A stretch of 7,960 nucleotides of DNA from Phycisphaerae bacterium. Lineage in GTDB: Bacteria > Planctomycetota > Phycisphaerae > SM23-33. Of the stretch, positions 1 through 6,750 are shown one piece after another. The DNA is taken from the NCBI GenBank assembly GCA_030610965.1, contig JAUWQU010000147.1:1-7960 (forward strand), in the 5' to 3' direction. The position numbers and the translations under genes were made by a program. The notes under the pieces are model-generated. The model worked only from the letters and a program-made list of their open reading frames with translations, did no database searches and was not told the origin of the DNA. How positions within the stretch are numbered: position 1 is the first letter of the stretch; each line of letters opens with the position of its first letter.

Positions 1-1
1 C

Positions 2-1474
2 CTGCGTATGGGATGGGACATCGGGGGTTGCACCAGCGGCAATTCGCGCACGTTCCTGCTGTCATGGGCGGCCCGGGATTTTGGAACGCAATTTGCCGAA
101 CCGATCGCGGACATCCTGCAAAAGCATTTTGAACTGGGGTACGCCCGAAGGCCGGAATCCATGGTTCAGGCAACAAGGAAGACGGGCACGAAATGGGATT
201 GGTTCAGCCTCGATAATTACAATGACGAGGCCCAGCGGCGCATCGATGCTTATGATAAATTGATCCGCAAGACGGATGAGCTCTATGCTCAACTGCCCGG
301 AGAACTCAAGGACGCCTTCTTTCAAATGGTCTTATACAATGTGAAATGTGCCGGGCTTCACAACAAGAAAGTGCTCTACGCGCAGAAGAGCCATGCCTAC
401 GGCGCCCAGGGCCGGGCCAGTGCCGCCGGCTACGCCAGGCTGGCGCAGAAGGCCCTGGATGAGTTGAAGGCGGTCATCGAGCATTACAACACGTCGCTGG
501 TAACGGTGGGAGACAAGTGGAATCACATGGCTTCCATGCCCGGCCCTTATGGTGGCCAGGCGCATCAATTTGACATGCCGCCCCTGAGCCACTACAGCGG
601 TTCCGGCCCAGCCTCCCTGAAGATGGCCCTGGAAGGCGGTGACGATTATGTTCTTCCCGACTTCAGCGTCTATTCCAAAAACAGACGGTTTATCGACCTG
701 TACAATTCAGGGGCCGGCGCGGTTCGATGGACGGCCCAGGTGTCTGATGACTGGGTTCGATTAAGTGAGAGCTCGGGGCAATTCGATAAGGAATCCCGTA
801 TCTGGGTCACCGTTGACTGGGACAAGGCGCCCAAAGGCCGAAAACAACGGGCGACGGTTACATTCAAGGGAACCGGAAAGGCGCTCCGTGCTTCCGTTAC
901 GGCGTTTAACCCGGCATTTCCGACACCGGAGAAGGTGGTGGGATTTGTGGAGAGCCACGGTTATGTGTCCATTGAAGCCGAACACTATTCCCGGAAAGTG
1001 GACAAAGGAGGCGCGGGCTGGGAGATCATAGCCGGCTTGGGAAGGACGGGGGATTCGGTAACCGTACTGCCGCCGACCATTCCCGCAAATACGGGAAGCG
1101 CCATCGCCTCATCCTCTCCCGTTCTGGAATACGACGTATACTTGTTCAGCACGGGGACGATGACGGTAACACTGCAATCCAGCCCGACCCGGCCGATACA
1201 TGCCGGCTATGGGCTGAGATATGCGGTTTCTTTTGATGGCGGAACCCCGGTGGAGGTATCGGGCGGGTCAGCCAGTGTCGTTGACAATGTAAGGAAGATG
1301 CAAAAACAGTTCACCCTCGCCAAGGCCGGCCGGCATGTCCTCAAACTCTGGATGGTGGATCCGGGAATGGTGCTGGACAAAATCGTGATCGACACCGGTG
1401 GGGTAGTGGACTCTTACCTGGGGCCTCCGGAGTCGTTTTCCAACCTGAAACGAAGGCGTGCGGCTTCGGATTAG
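2..1474 (+). CDS. GH115 xylan alpha-1,2-glucuronidase, C-terminal part (5' end outside window)
   Basis: GH115 enzymes remove glucuronic acid or 4-O-methyl-glucuronic acid side chains from glucuronoxylan. The frame is open to the left edge, so the ATG at position 8 is internal and the N-terminus, any signal peptide and most of the catalytic domain are missing. Numbering from that ATG, residues 10-200 match the late catalytic and helical region of the family: SWAARDFGTQFA (19-30), then a family-like run LPGELKDAFFQMVLYNVK (96-113), GAQGRASA (132-139) and DKWNHM (169-174). Residues about 215-300 look like a BACON-type beta-sandwich (WTAQVSDDWVRL, 241-252). Residues about 315-465 are the GH115 C-terminal domain, beginning SIEAEHYSRK (321-330). 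About 490 residues are visible; family members usually have 800-1000. Hand-counted lines of this gene are lower in GC than the rest of the window. It ends with TAG and converges on trmB across 60 bp. Confidence 0.9.
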   Translation: MRMGWDIGGCTSGNSRTFLLSWAARDFGTQFAEPIADILQKHFELGYARRPESMVQATRKTGTKWDWFSLDNYNDEAQRRIDAYDKLIRKTDELYAQLPGELKDAFFQMVLYNVKCAGLHNKKVLYAQKSHAYGAQGRASAAGYARLAQKALDELKAVIEHYNTSLVTVGDKWNHMASMPGPYGGQAHQFDMPPLSHYSGSGPASLKMALEGGDDYVLPDFSVYSKNRRFIDLYNSGAGAVRWTAQVSDDWVRLSESSGQFDKESRIWVTVDWDKAPKGRKQRATVTFKGTGKALRASVTAFNPAFPTPEKVVGFVESHGYVSIEAEHYSRKVDKGGAGWEIIAGLGRTGDSVTVLPPTIPANTGSAIASSSPVLEYDVYLFSTGTMTVTLQSSPTRPIHAGYGLRYAVSFDGGTPVEVSGGSASVVDNVRKMQKQFTLAKAGRHVLKLWMVDPGMVLDKIVIDTGGVVDSYLGPPESFSNLKRRRAASD

Positions 1475-1534
1475 GGCGCACGAAGTGGCGCGGCTGTTCC
1501 TTGGCAGGTGGCAATCCGGCAGGCCCGCTCACCG

Positions 1535-2188
1535 TCACACGTACCGCATCAGCGCCATGGCGTTCAGCGGTCGGCCCTGGGCGATGTACTTGCGTTCGAA
1601 GTTCGTGCCCACCAGTTCGTTTTCCTCGCCGGCCATTTTGGGCATGGGGACGCGGGCGAAGCCGGGCGCGTCGCTGAGCACGCGGCGGATGTGCTGGAAA
1701 TAGCCGGCGTGGTCGGTCACCACGAGCAGTTGCCCGCCCGGCTGGAGGATTCGTCGCACCTGGCCCACGAAGGCTGGCTGAATGAGCCGGCGGCGGTGGT
1801 GCTTGCGTTTCGGCCAGGGGTCCGGGAAGTACACATGCACCCGCCACAGGCTGTCGGCAGGCAGACAGTCTTTTACGAACGCCCCGGCGTCGGCGCGGAT
1901 CATACGGACGTTGGGTAGCCCGGCCCTGCGGAATCGGTCGGCCGAGTAGAGGCAGTACGCCCTCGCCCACTCGATGCCCACGAAGTTCAGGTCGGGCCGC
2001 TGCCTCGCCCGGGCCAGCAGGAACGTGCCCTTGCCCGTGCCGATCTCCAGCTCGATGGGCCGGTCGTTGTCGAAGAACCCGCGCACGTCGGCCGGCCCGC
2101 CGGCGATGGAATCATCGAGCAGCACGCCCGAGGCGTCCCACTTGCCGCATCGGCCATGCGCAAGATGTTTAGGCGACCCGCTTCTCAT
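1535..2188 (-). CDS. trmB: tRNA (guanine-N7-)-methyltransferase TrmB
   Basis: TrmB uses S-adenosylmethionine to make N7-methylguanosine at position 46 in the variable loop of tRNAs. It is a cytoplasmic class I Rossmann-fold methyltransferase. Taking the ATG at 2186-2188, the protein has 217 residues, normal for the family. The SAM-binding loop is ELEIGTGKG (46-54), followed by FVGIEWA (69-75) and IRADA (97-101). The TrmB signature FPDPWPKRKHHRRRL lies at 121-135 and the C-terminal tRNA-binding motif TNFERKYIAQGRP at 195-207. The frame stays open 65 codons further upstream, but that extension is Arg/Pro-rich, has no TrmB similarity, and would cover the best promoter. This start fits the homologous N-terminus (KHLAHG...) and a leaderless transcript. 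There is no good Shine-Dalgarno before it. It is monocistronic and diverges from the isomerase gene. Confidence 0.95.
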   Translation of the reverse strand: MRSGSPKHLAHGRCGKWDASGVLLDDSIAGGPADVRGFFDNDRPIELEIGTGKGTFLLARARQRPDLNFVGIEWARAYCLYSADRFRRAGLPNVRMIRADAGAFVKDCLPADSLWRVHVYFPDPWPKRKHHRRRLIQPAFVGQVRRILQPGGQLLVVTDHAGYFQHIRRVLSDAPGFARVPMPKMAGEENELVGTNFERKYIAQGRPLNAMALMRYV

Positions 2189-2195
2189 GCCCGCG

Positions 2196-2224
2196 AGGAT
2201 AGACGTTCGCCCCGGCGTTTTCAA
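2196..2224 (-). promoter_or_regulatory. Probable sigma70-type promoter of trmB, leaderless
   Basis: Read on the - strand, TTGAAA (2224-2219) is followed after exactly 17 nt by TATCCT (2201-2196). The -10 box ends 7 nt before the trmB ATG, so transcription should start at or within a base or two of the A of that codon. This would give a leaderless mRNA and explains the lack of a Shine-Dalgarno. Both hexamers are close to consensus, but the call is by eye only. Confidence 0.5.
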
Positions 2225-2262
2225 CCGCGCCTCGCGGTGCCGAACACCGCCCCGCACAATCG

Positions 2263-2301
2263 TCGCAAGAAGCTTGCGAATGGCTTCGCGGCGCGGATAA
2301 T
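2263..2301 (+). promoter_or_regulatory. Candidate promoter of the isomerase gene with an inverted repeat over its -35
   Basis: TTGCGA (2274-2279) and GATAAT (2296-2301) are 16 nt apart, a plausible sigma70-type promoter facing the isomerase gene and leaving a leader of about 100 nt. A perfect 7-bp inverted repeat, TCGCAAG-AAG-CTTGCGA (2263-2279), covers the -35 box and could be a repressor operator. The leader also contains GCGGCG (2332-2337), which can pair with 2344-2349 or alternatively, as part of CGCGGCG, with 2354-2360. None of this is supported beyond pattern matching. Confidence 0.35.
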
Positions 2302-2394
2302 AAGCAGTCCGAAGAGACAGGTGGCCGGGGCGCGGCGGTTGTGCGCCGCCTTTCGCCGCGGATCGGCAGGCATAACGGCACACTCATACGGCCC

Positions 2395-2403
2395 AGAAGG
2401 AGA
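2395..2403 (+). promoter_or_regulatory. Ribosome binding site of the isomerase gene
   Basis: AGAAGGAGA is a near-perfect Shine-Dalgarno, separated by 5 nt from the ATG at 2409. It fixes the start codon. Confidence 0.8.
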
Positions 2404-2408
2404 CAATC

Positions 2409-3371
2409 ATGAAGCTTGGCGTGATGGGAGCATTGTTCGGCGGGATGAAGTTCGACGACGCTCTGGACTATTGCCAGAAGGTAGGCCTCGACTCGTTCGA
2501 GTTGCCGGCCGGGGCGTATCCGGGCGACCCATGGAACCTGATCGGAATTACCAAGAGCAAGCGGCGCCTCAAGGAGCTCCAGGCCAAGGTCGCCGACCGC
2601 GGCCTGACCATCGAGGGCGTCGCGGTTCATGGCAACCCGGTCCACCCCGACAAGAAACTCGCCAACGATCACATCAAGGCGATGGCGAGCGGGATCGAGC
2701 TGGCCGCGGCGCTCAAGACCGTCGTGGTCAACTTCTCCGGTTGCCCGGGCGGCTGCAAGACCGACAAGACGCCCAATTTCGTGACCTGCCCTTGGCCGGA
2801 CGACTTTGCAAACGCGGCCGACTACCAGTGGAACCAGGTGCTGATCCCGTTCTGGACGAAGTGGAATGACATCGCCGCCAAGGCCGGCACGAAGATCGCC
2901 TTCGAGGCCCACCCGGGCATGACGCTGCACAACCCCGAGGACATCGTCCGGCTGCGCAAGGCGGCCGGCAAGTGCCTCGGCGCGAACCTCGACCCGAGCC
3001 ACTTCTTCTGGCAGGGCATCGACCCGGTCGAGTCCGCCCGGTTCCTCGGCGAGAACAAGTGCATCTTCCACGTTCACGCCAAGGACTGCGCGATCGACCC
3101 GCGCAACTCCGGCATCACGGGCAACCTGGACATCAAGAGCTACGGCGACGTCAAGAAGCGGGCGTGGGTCTTCCGCACGTGCGGCTACGGCCACGGCGAC
3201 AGTTTCTGGCGGCCGTTCATCTCGATGCTCCGCCTGTACGATTACGACGGCGTGATCAGCATCGAGCACGAGGATTCGCTGATGAGCACCAACGAGGGCT
3301 TCGAAAAGGCCGTCGAGTACCTCAAGCCCATCATCCTCCGCGAAAAAGCCGGCGCAGCTTGGTGGTTCTAG
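2409..3371 (+). CDS. Sugar phosphate isomerase/epimerase (xylose isomerase-like TIM barrel)
   Basis: This 320-residue cytosolic protein belongs to the AP endonuclease 2/xylose isomerase-like TIM-barrel superfamily, whose members use a divalent metal to isomerise or epimerise sugars, sugar phosphates or keto-glycosides. Candidate metal ligands sit at the expected strand ends: Glu166 in IAFEAHPG (163-170), Asp195 and His198 in NLDPSHFFWQGID (193-205), His221/His223 in FHVHAKD (220-226), and Glu286 in SIEHEDSL (284-291). FSGCPGG (109-115) and a C-terminal AAWWF are typical of one subfamily of short-named 'sugar phosphate isomerase/epimerase' proteins. The start is set by a strong Shine-Dalgarno. 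The gene stands alone, divergent from trmB, and ends in its own terminator. The substrate cannot be read from sequence. Family precedents include hydroxypyruvate isomerase, IolE/IolI and the keto-glycoside epimerase YcjR. It may or may not serve the polyol operon to its right. Confidence 0.85.
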   Translation: MKLGVMGALFGGMKFDDALDYCQKVGLDSFELPAGAYPGDPWNLIGITKSKRRLKELQAKVADRGLTIEGVAVHGNPVHPDKKLANDHIKAMASGIELAAALKTVVVNFSGCPGGCKTDKTPNFVTCPWPDDFANAADYQWNQVLIPFWTKWNDIAAKAGTKIAFEAHPGMTLHNPEDIVRLRKAAGKCLGANLDPSHFFWQGIDPVESARFLGENKCIFHVHAKDCAIDPRNSGITGNLDIKSYGDVKKRAWVFRTCGYGHGDSFWRPFISMLRLYDYDGVISIEHEDSLMSTNEGFEKAVEYLKPIILREKAGAAWWF

Positions 3372-3428
3372 GCACGGTGCGACAGAGAAGGCATGCGTCG
3401 TAGAGCAGCGAACATTTCAAGATAATGC

Positions 3429-3472
3429 CCGCGGGCTCGGTCGAGATGTCGGCCGGGCCCGCGGTGTTTCTT
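3429..3472 (+). terminator. Intrinsic terminator after the isomerase gene, possibly bidirectional
   Basis: The arm CCGCGGGCTCGG (3429-3440) pairs with CCGGGCCCGCGG (3453-3464) as a 12-bp stem with a single G-U pair and a 12-nt loop, followed by TGTTTCTT. It lies 57 bp after the isomerase stop. The same stem lies 37 bp beyond the stop of the convergent dehydrogenase gene, where the trailing sequence on the - strand is less T-rich, so two-way use is possible but weaker in that direction. Confidence 0.7.
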
Positions 3473-3501
3473 GCCGACGGTCACTGGCCCTTGCCGGAGA
3501 T

Positions 3502-5205
3502 TCACGACGGCATGCGGATTTCGTCTAGGGCGCGGGCTACTTCGGCTTGTTGGCGGTCGGCGTCCCAGCCCAGGACTTCGCCGGCGACGTCGGCCAGTTC
3601 GATCAGCGCAGGCTCGGTAGCCTGGCCGAGAAGGGCGATTATGCTTCGGCGGCAGATGAGGTCGTCGAGGTGCTGGACGTATTCCTCGGCCGCGATGCGG
3701 CGGATCTCGCCGGCGGTGTAGTCCGGCAGGTTTTTCAGCGGCTGCTGGGCGCCCGCATCCGCATTATCGATTTCGGCGCGGGCGTAGCGTTCGGCGTGGG
3801 TTCCGTAGCGAGCCATGAGGTCGGCTATGCGTGGTTCGGAAAGTCCCGTCTCGCCGGCGACTCGGGCGATCCACTGTTTTCGCTGCTGGTCGTCGGTTGG
3901 GCAATCCCTGCCGCCGCCGATGGGCATATCGTCCGTGGCGGTTTTCCGCTCGCGGCCCAGGCGGGCGAGCACCTTGTCGCCGGCCTGGGCGGCCATGGCG
4001 CGGAACGTCGTCCACTTGCCGCCCACAAGCGACATCACGGCGAACGGGCGGTCGGCGTCCGGCTCGACCGTATGAATGCTGTGGCCCCGGCTGACGACAG
4101 CGGTGACCTTCGAGCCGCTGGCCGGCAGCGGGCGTACACCGCAGAAGACGTGCACTATCTGGTCGCGCCGGATCTCCATGTTCGGCAGCACGCTGCGGAG
4201 CGTCTCGAGCATGTACTGGACTTCGCTCTCATCGCAGCGGGCCTCGTCGGGATCGTCGATGCGGATGTCCGTCGAGCCCATGATGACCTTGTCCATGAAC
4301 GGGAAGACGATGCACACCCGCCCGTCGGCGTGCTGGTAGTAGACCATCTGCCCGTCGAGCATTCGGCGCAGTTGGAGGTGGTCCACCACCAGGTGCGAGC
4401 CCTTCGTTCCGCCCATGTAGTGCGTATCGAGGCCGAGGTCGCGGTTGGCGATGTCCACCCACGCGCCGGTCGCGTTTACGAGAACCCGCGGGCGGACGGT
4501 CACGCTCCTGCCGGCCTCCAGATCCTCCAGCACCACAGCCCCGCCATCGGAGGCGCGGGCGCGAACGTAGTTCAGCGCGCGACAGCCTTCGTTGGCGGCG
4601 CGGGCGTCCTGGATCAACTCGATGCACAGCCGCTCGGCCTGGGTTATCCAGGCGTCCCAGTACGTGGCCGTCGCGACGAGGTCGGCCTTCAATGCGGGCA
4701 TTCGCCGCAGGGCCTCGGCCTTTGGCGTTATGAAGTGCGTGGGCGTCTTGCGATTCTTTCGCGTGATGAAGTCGTAGAACCACAGGCCGAACTTAACCCC
4801 CACGACTCCGCGCTCGCCGGGGCGGATCTTGAAGCCCATGAAGATCATCATGCTCCGCAGCAGCCCGCCGAAGTAGCTTGGCAGCGGGATGGTGGTCTTG
4901 AGCGGCGCGACGTAGTGGGCGGCGTTGCTCAGCAGCCGGTTCCGCTCCATGACGCTCTCGGTGACCAGGGCGAACTCGCGGTTCTCCAGGTACCTCAGGC
5001 CGCCGTGGATCATGCGGGAACTCTTGGAACTCGCGCCGGCTACGAAGTCCGCCTTGTCGACCAGCAGCGCATCGACGCCCTGGGCCGCAAGCTCGCGCAG
5101 CAGGCCCGTGCCGTTGACCCCGCCGCCAAGAATCAGCACGGGCACATCCGGGTTCTCGGCGTAGTGGCCGAACGCTTCATCGCGGTAATTCATTTTGTCA
5201 CGCAT
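3502..5205 (-). CDS. GlpD-like FAD-dependent glycerol-3-phosphate (or polyol-phosphate) dehydrogenase
   Basis: This 567-residue flavoprotein belongs to the GlpD family, membrane-associated enzymes that oxidise glycerol-3-phosphate and feed electrons to quinone. The FAD-binding dinucleotide fold is GGGVNGTG (27-34). IHGGLRYLE (66-74) keeps the His, Arg and Tyr that correspond to E. coli GlpD H50, R54 and Y55. Further motifs are NATGAW (244-249), GTKGSHLVV (266-274), CGVRPL (355-360) and GGKWTTFR (395-402). A C-terminal helical domain contains DLICRRS (515-521). Odd points: the N-terminus is about 17 residues longer than E. coli GlpD, and where GlpD has a conserved VDDAR segment this protein has ITQAER (187-192), losing the Asp pair. 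The ATG at 5203-5205 overlaps the kinase TGA by 8 bp, indicating translational coupling; a second ATG at 5191-5193 is possible. Being co-transcribed with a non-GlpK FGGY kinase suggests another polyol phosphate, as with erythritol-phosphate dehydrogenase EryB. Confidence 0.85.
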   Translation of the reverse strand: MRDKMNYRDEAFGHYAENPDVPVLILGGGVNGTGLLRELAAQGVDALLVDKADFVAGASSKSSRMIHGGLRYLENREFALVTESVMERNRLLSNAAHYVAPLKTTIPLPSYFGGLLRSMMIFMGFKIRPGERGVVGVKFGLWFYDFITRKNRKTPTHFITPKAEALRRMPALKADLVATATYWDAWITQAERLCIELIQDARAANEGCRALNYVRARASDGGAVVLEDLEAGRSVTVRPRVLVNATGAWVDIANRDLGLDTHYMGGTKGSHLVVDHLQLRRMLDGQMVYYQHADGRVCIVFPFMDKVIMGSTDIRIDDPDEARCDESEVQYMLETLRSVLPNMEIRRDQIVHVFCGVRPLPASGSKVTAVVSRGHSIHTVEPDADRPFAVMSLVGGKWTTFRAMAAQAGDKVLARLGRERKTATDDMPIGGGRDCPTDDQQRKQWIARVAGETGLSEPRIADLMARYGTHAERYARAEIDNADAGAQQPLKNLPDYTAGEIRRIAAEEYVQHLDDLICRRSIIALLGQATEPALIELADVAGEVLGWDADRQQAEVARALDEIRMPS

Positions 5206-6736
5206 CGGTAAGCTTGTCGTTCAGCGGCTTAAGGGCCGGGTAGATCTGGCGGTAGAGCTCGAAGCCCTTTGCGTAGAAGTCCGTCCGCTCGGGGTCCGGC
5301 TCGAACGTCGTGCCGGGCTGGTAGACGTGGCTGCACGCGTCCCGCTCGTCGTCGTAGACGCCCACGCCGATGCCCGCCAGGATAGCTGCGCCCAGCGGCG
5401 TGGCCTCCTCGACCCGCGGGGCCTCGACGCACCGGCCGGAGACATCGGCCTTGTTCTGCATCCAGAATGCGTTTCGCGTGGCGCCGCCGACGGCGACGAT
5501 TCGCTCGGCCCGTATGCCGGCGCCCTTTTCAAGTGCCCCGAGGATGTCCAGAAACTGGTAGCCGAGCCCCTCGAAGATCGCGCGGATCATCTCGCCTCGC
5601 GTGGTGAGGCTTCGCAGGCCGACGAACGCACCGCGGCTTGACGGGTCTACAGCTGGGCACGTGCTGCCGGCCAGGTGCGGCAGGAACCGCGTGCCCCCGC
5701 AGCCCGGCGCGGCGGCCTCGGCGGCTGCGATGATATACTCCCACTCGCTCTTGCCCTCGTCGGCGGCGCGGCGGGCGTCTTCAGCGCCGTACTGCTTGCG
5801 GAACCACTCGATGCATTCCCCGGCCGGCGTCGAGGCCCACGCGGCCCAGGTGTTCGGCGCGACGTGCGCCTGGACGGTCAGGCCGGTCTGGCGCAGGGGC
5901 GGCTCGAGCACGGGCTCGGCGCCCGCGGCCGAGACGATCTCCCACGTGCCGGTCACGTTCAGCACGACGCCCGGCTGGGACGCCCCGACCGGCAGCGCGC
6001 CGCACAGGTGATCGTGCCCGCCGAGTATCACGGGCGTGCCTTCCGGCAGGCCCGTCGCCGCCGCCGCCGCGGGCGTCACGCTGCCGAGGTGCGTCGTCGC
6101 CGGCAGGGCCTCGGGCATGAGCCCGCGGTCGATTCCCGCCAGGTGCAGCAACTCGTCCGACCAGTTTCGCGTCTTCTGGTCGAAGAGCATCATGCACGAC
6201 GCCATGGAGTAATCCGTCGCTCGCCGCCCGCAGAGCATGAAGTTCAGGAAGTCCTCGATGAGCAGCCATTTGTCGGTGCGGGCGATGATGTCCGGCTCGT
6301 TCTCCATCATCCAGCGAATCCGCAGGGCGGAGTTGATCGCCCATACGGGATTGCCGCCGATGGAGAAGGTCTTATCGGCGCCGACGTTCTCGAGCCACCA
6401 TTCGTGCTGGCCGGCCGTGCGGGGGTCCAGCCAGCTTATGAATGGGTACAGCCACTTGCCGTCGGCGTCGATGGGCACGCCGTCCATGCCCATGCCCGTG
6501 ACGGCGACGCCGCGGATTCGCGAGGCATCGTCGAGTTTGGCGACGGCTTCGGCGATCGCCTCGGCCGTTCCGGACCAGATCTGCTCCGGCTGCCAGACCG
6601 TCCACTCGGGATGCTCGGGCCAGGGGTTGAAGCGTTCGGTGGGCCTGCTGCCGCTGGCGACGGCGCGGCCGGCCTTGTCGTACACGATGGCCTTGAGGCT
6701 TGTCGAGCCCAGGTCGATTCCCACGAGGTAGTCCAT
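5198..6736 (-). CDS. FGGY-family carbohydrate (polyol or ketose) kinase
   Basis: This 512-residue kinase has the ASKHA/FGGY two-lobed fold and transfers phosphate from ATP to a sugar or sugar alcohol in the cytoplasm. The N-terminal phosphate loop is GIDLGSTSLK (6-15). The substrate-side segment is FISWLDPRTAG (99-109). The catalytic base is probably Asp242 in GGHDHLCGA (239-247), followed by NVTGTWE (260-266). The C-terminal lobe has VGGATRNAFW (416-425) and the second FGGY signature EEATPLGAAILAG (443-455). GlpK-specific motifs are absent, so it is not an ordinary glycerol kinase; it looks nearer to the xylulokinase/fuculokinase side of the family. A Shine-Dalgarno AGGAAGG (6749-6743) lies 6 nt before the ATG and supports the start. 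It is the middle gene of the operon, 14 bp after the URO-D gene and overlapping the dehydrogenase start. The substrate is unknown; a sugar alcohol is inferred from the neighbour. Confidence 0.88.
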   Translation of the reverse strand: MDYLVGIDLGSTSLKAIVYDKAGRAVASGSRPTERFNPWPEHPEWTVWQPEQIWSGTAEAIAEAVAKLDDASRIRGVAVTGMGMDGVPIDADGKWLYPFISWLDPRTAGQHEWWLENVGADKTFSIGGNPVWAINSALRIRWMMENEPDIIARTDKWLLIEDFLNFMLCGRRATDYSMASCMMLFDQKTRNWSDELLHLAGIDRGLMPEALPATTHLGSVTPAAAAATGLPEGTPVILGGHDHLCGALPVGASQPGVVLNVTGTWEIVSAAGAEPVLEPPLRQTGLTVQAHVAPNTWAAWASTPAGECIEWFRKQYGAEDARRAADEGKSEWEYIIAAAEAAAPGCGGTRFLPHLAGSTCPAVDPSSRGAFVGLRSLTTRGEMIRAIFEGLGYQFLDILGALEKGAGIRAERIVAVGGATRNAFWMQNKADVSGRCVEAPRVEEATPLGAAILAGIGVGVYDDERDACSHVYQPGTTFEPDPERTDFYAKGFELYRQIYPALKPLNDKLTDA

Positions 6737-6750
6737 GGCTTGCCTTCCTG

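Noticed and set aside
1476..1491. Short hairpin in the 60-bp gap between the GH115 gene and trmB as a terminator
   Set aside because: The stem is only six base pairs with a bulged G and no clear T-run follows it; I see no convincing terminator for either convergent gene.
2189..2383. 65-codon N-terminal extension of trmB
   Set aside because: It is Arg/Pro-rich without TrmB similarity, lies over the best trmB promoter and the divergent promoter, and would make the protein longer than its family.
2409..3371. Calling the isomerase EryC as part of an erythritol pathway
   Set aside because: It shares only the superfamily fold, is transcribed separately in the opposite direction, and its subfamily pattern (FSGCPGG, C-terminal WWF) is widespread with unknown substrates.
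3547..5211. 554-codon open frame antisense to the dehydrogenase gene
   Set aside because: Long antisense frames are expected opposite GC-rich genes with biased third positions. The translation resembles no known family, and the - strand gene has intact FAD-binding and active-site motifs.
5198..6736. Naming the kinase glpK
   Set aside because: The adjacent GlpD-like gene tempts this, but the GlpK-specific motif around GDQQAALFG is replaced by GGHDHLCGA and other GlpK signatures are absent.
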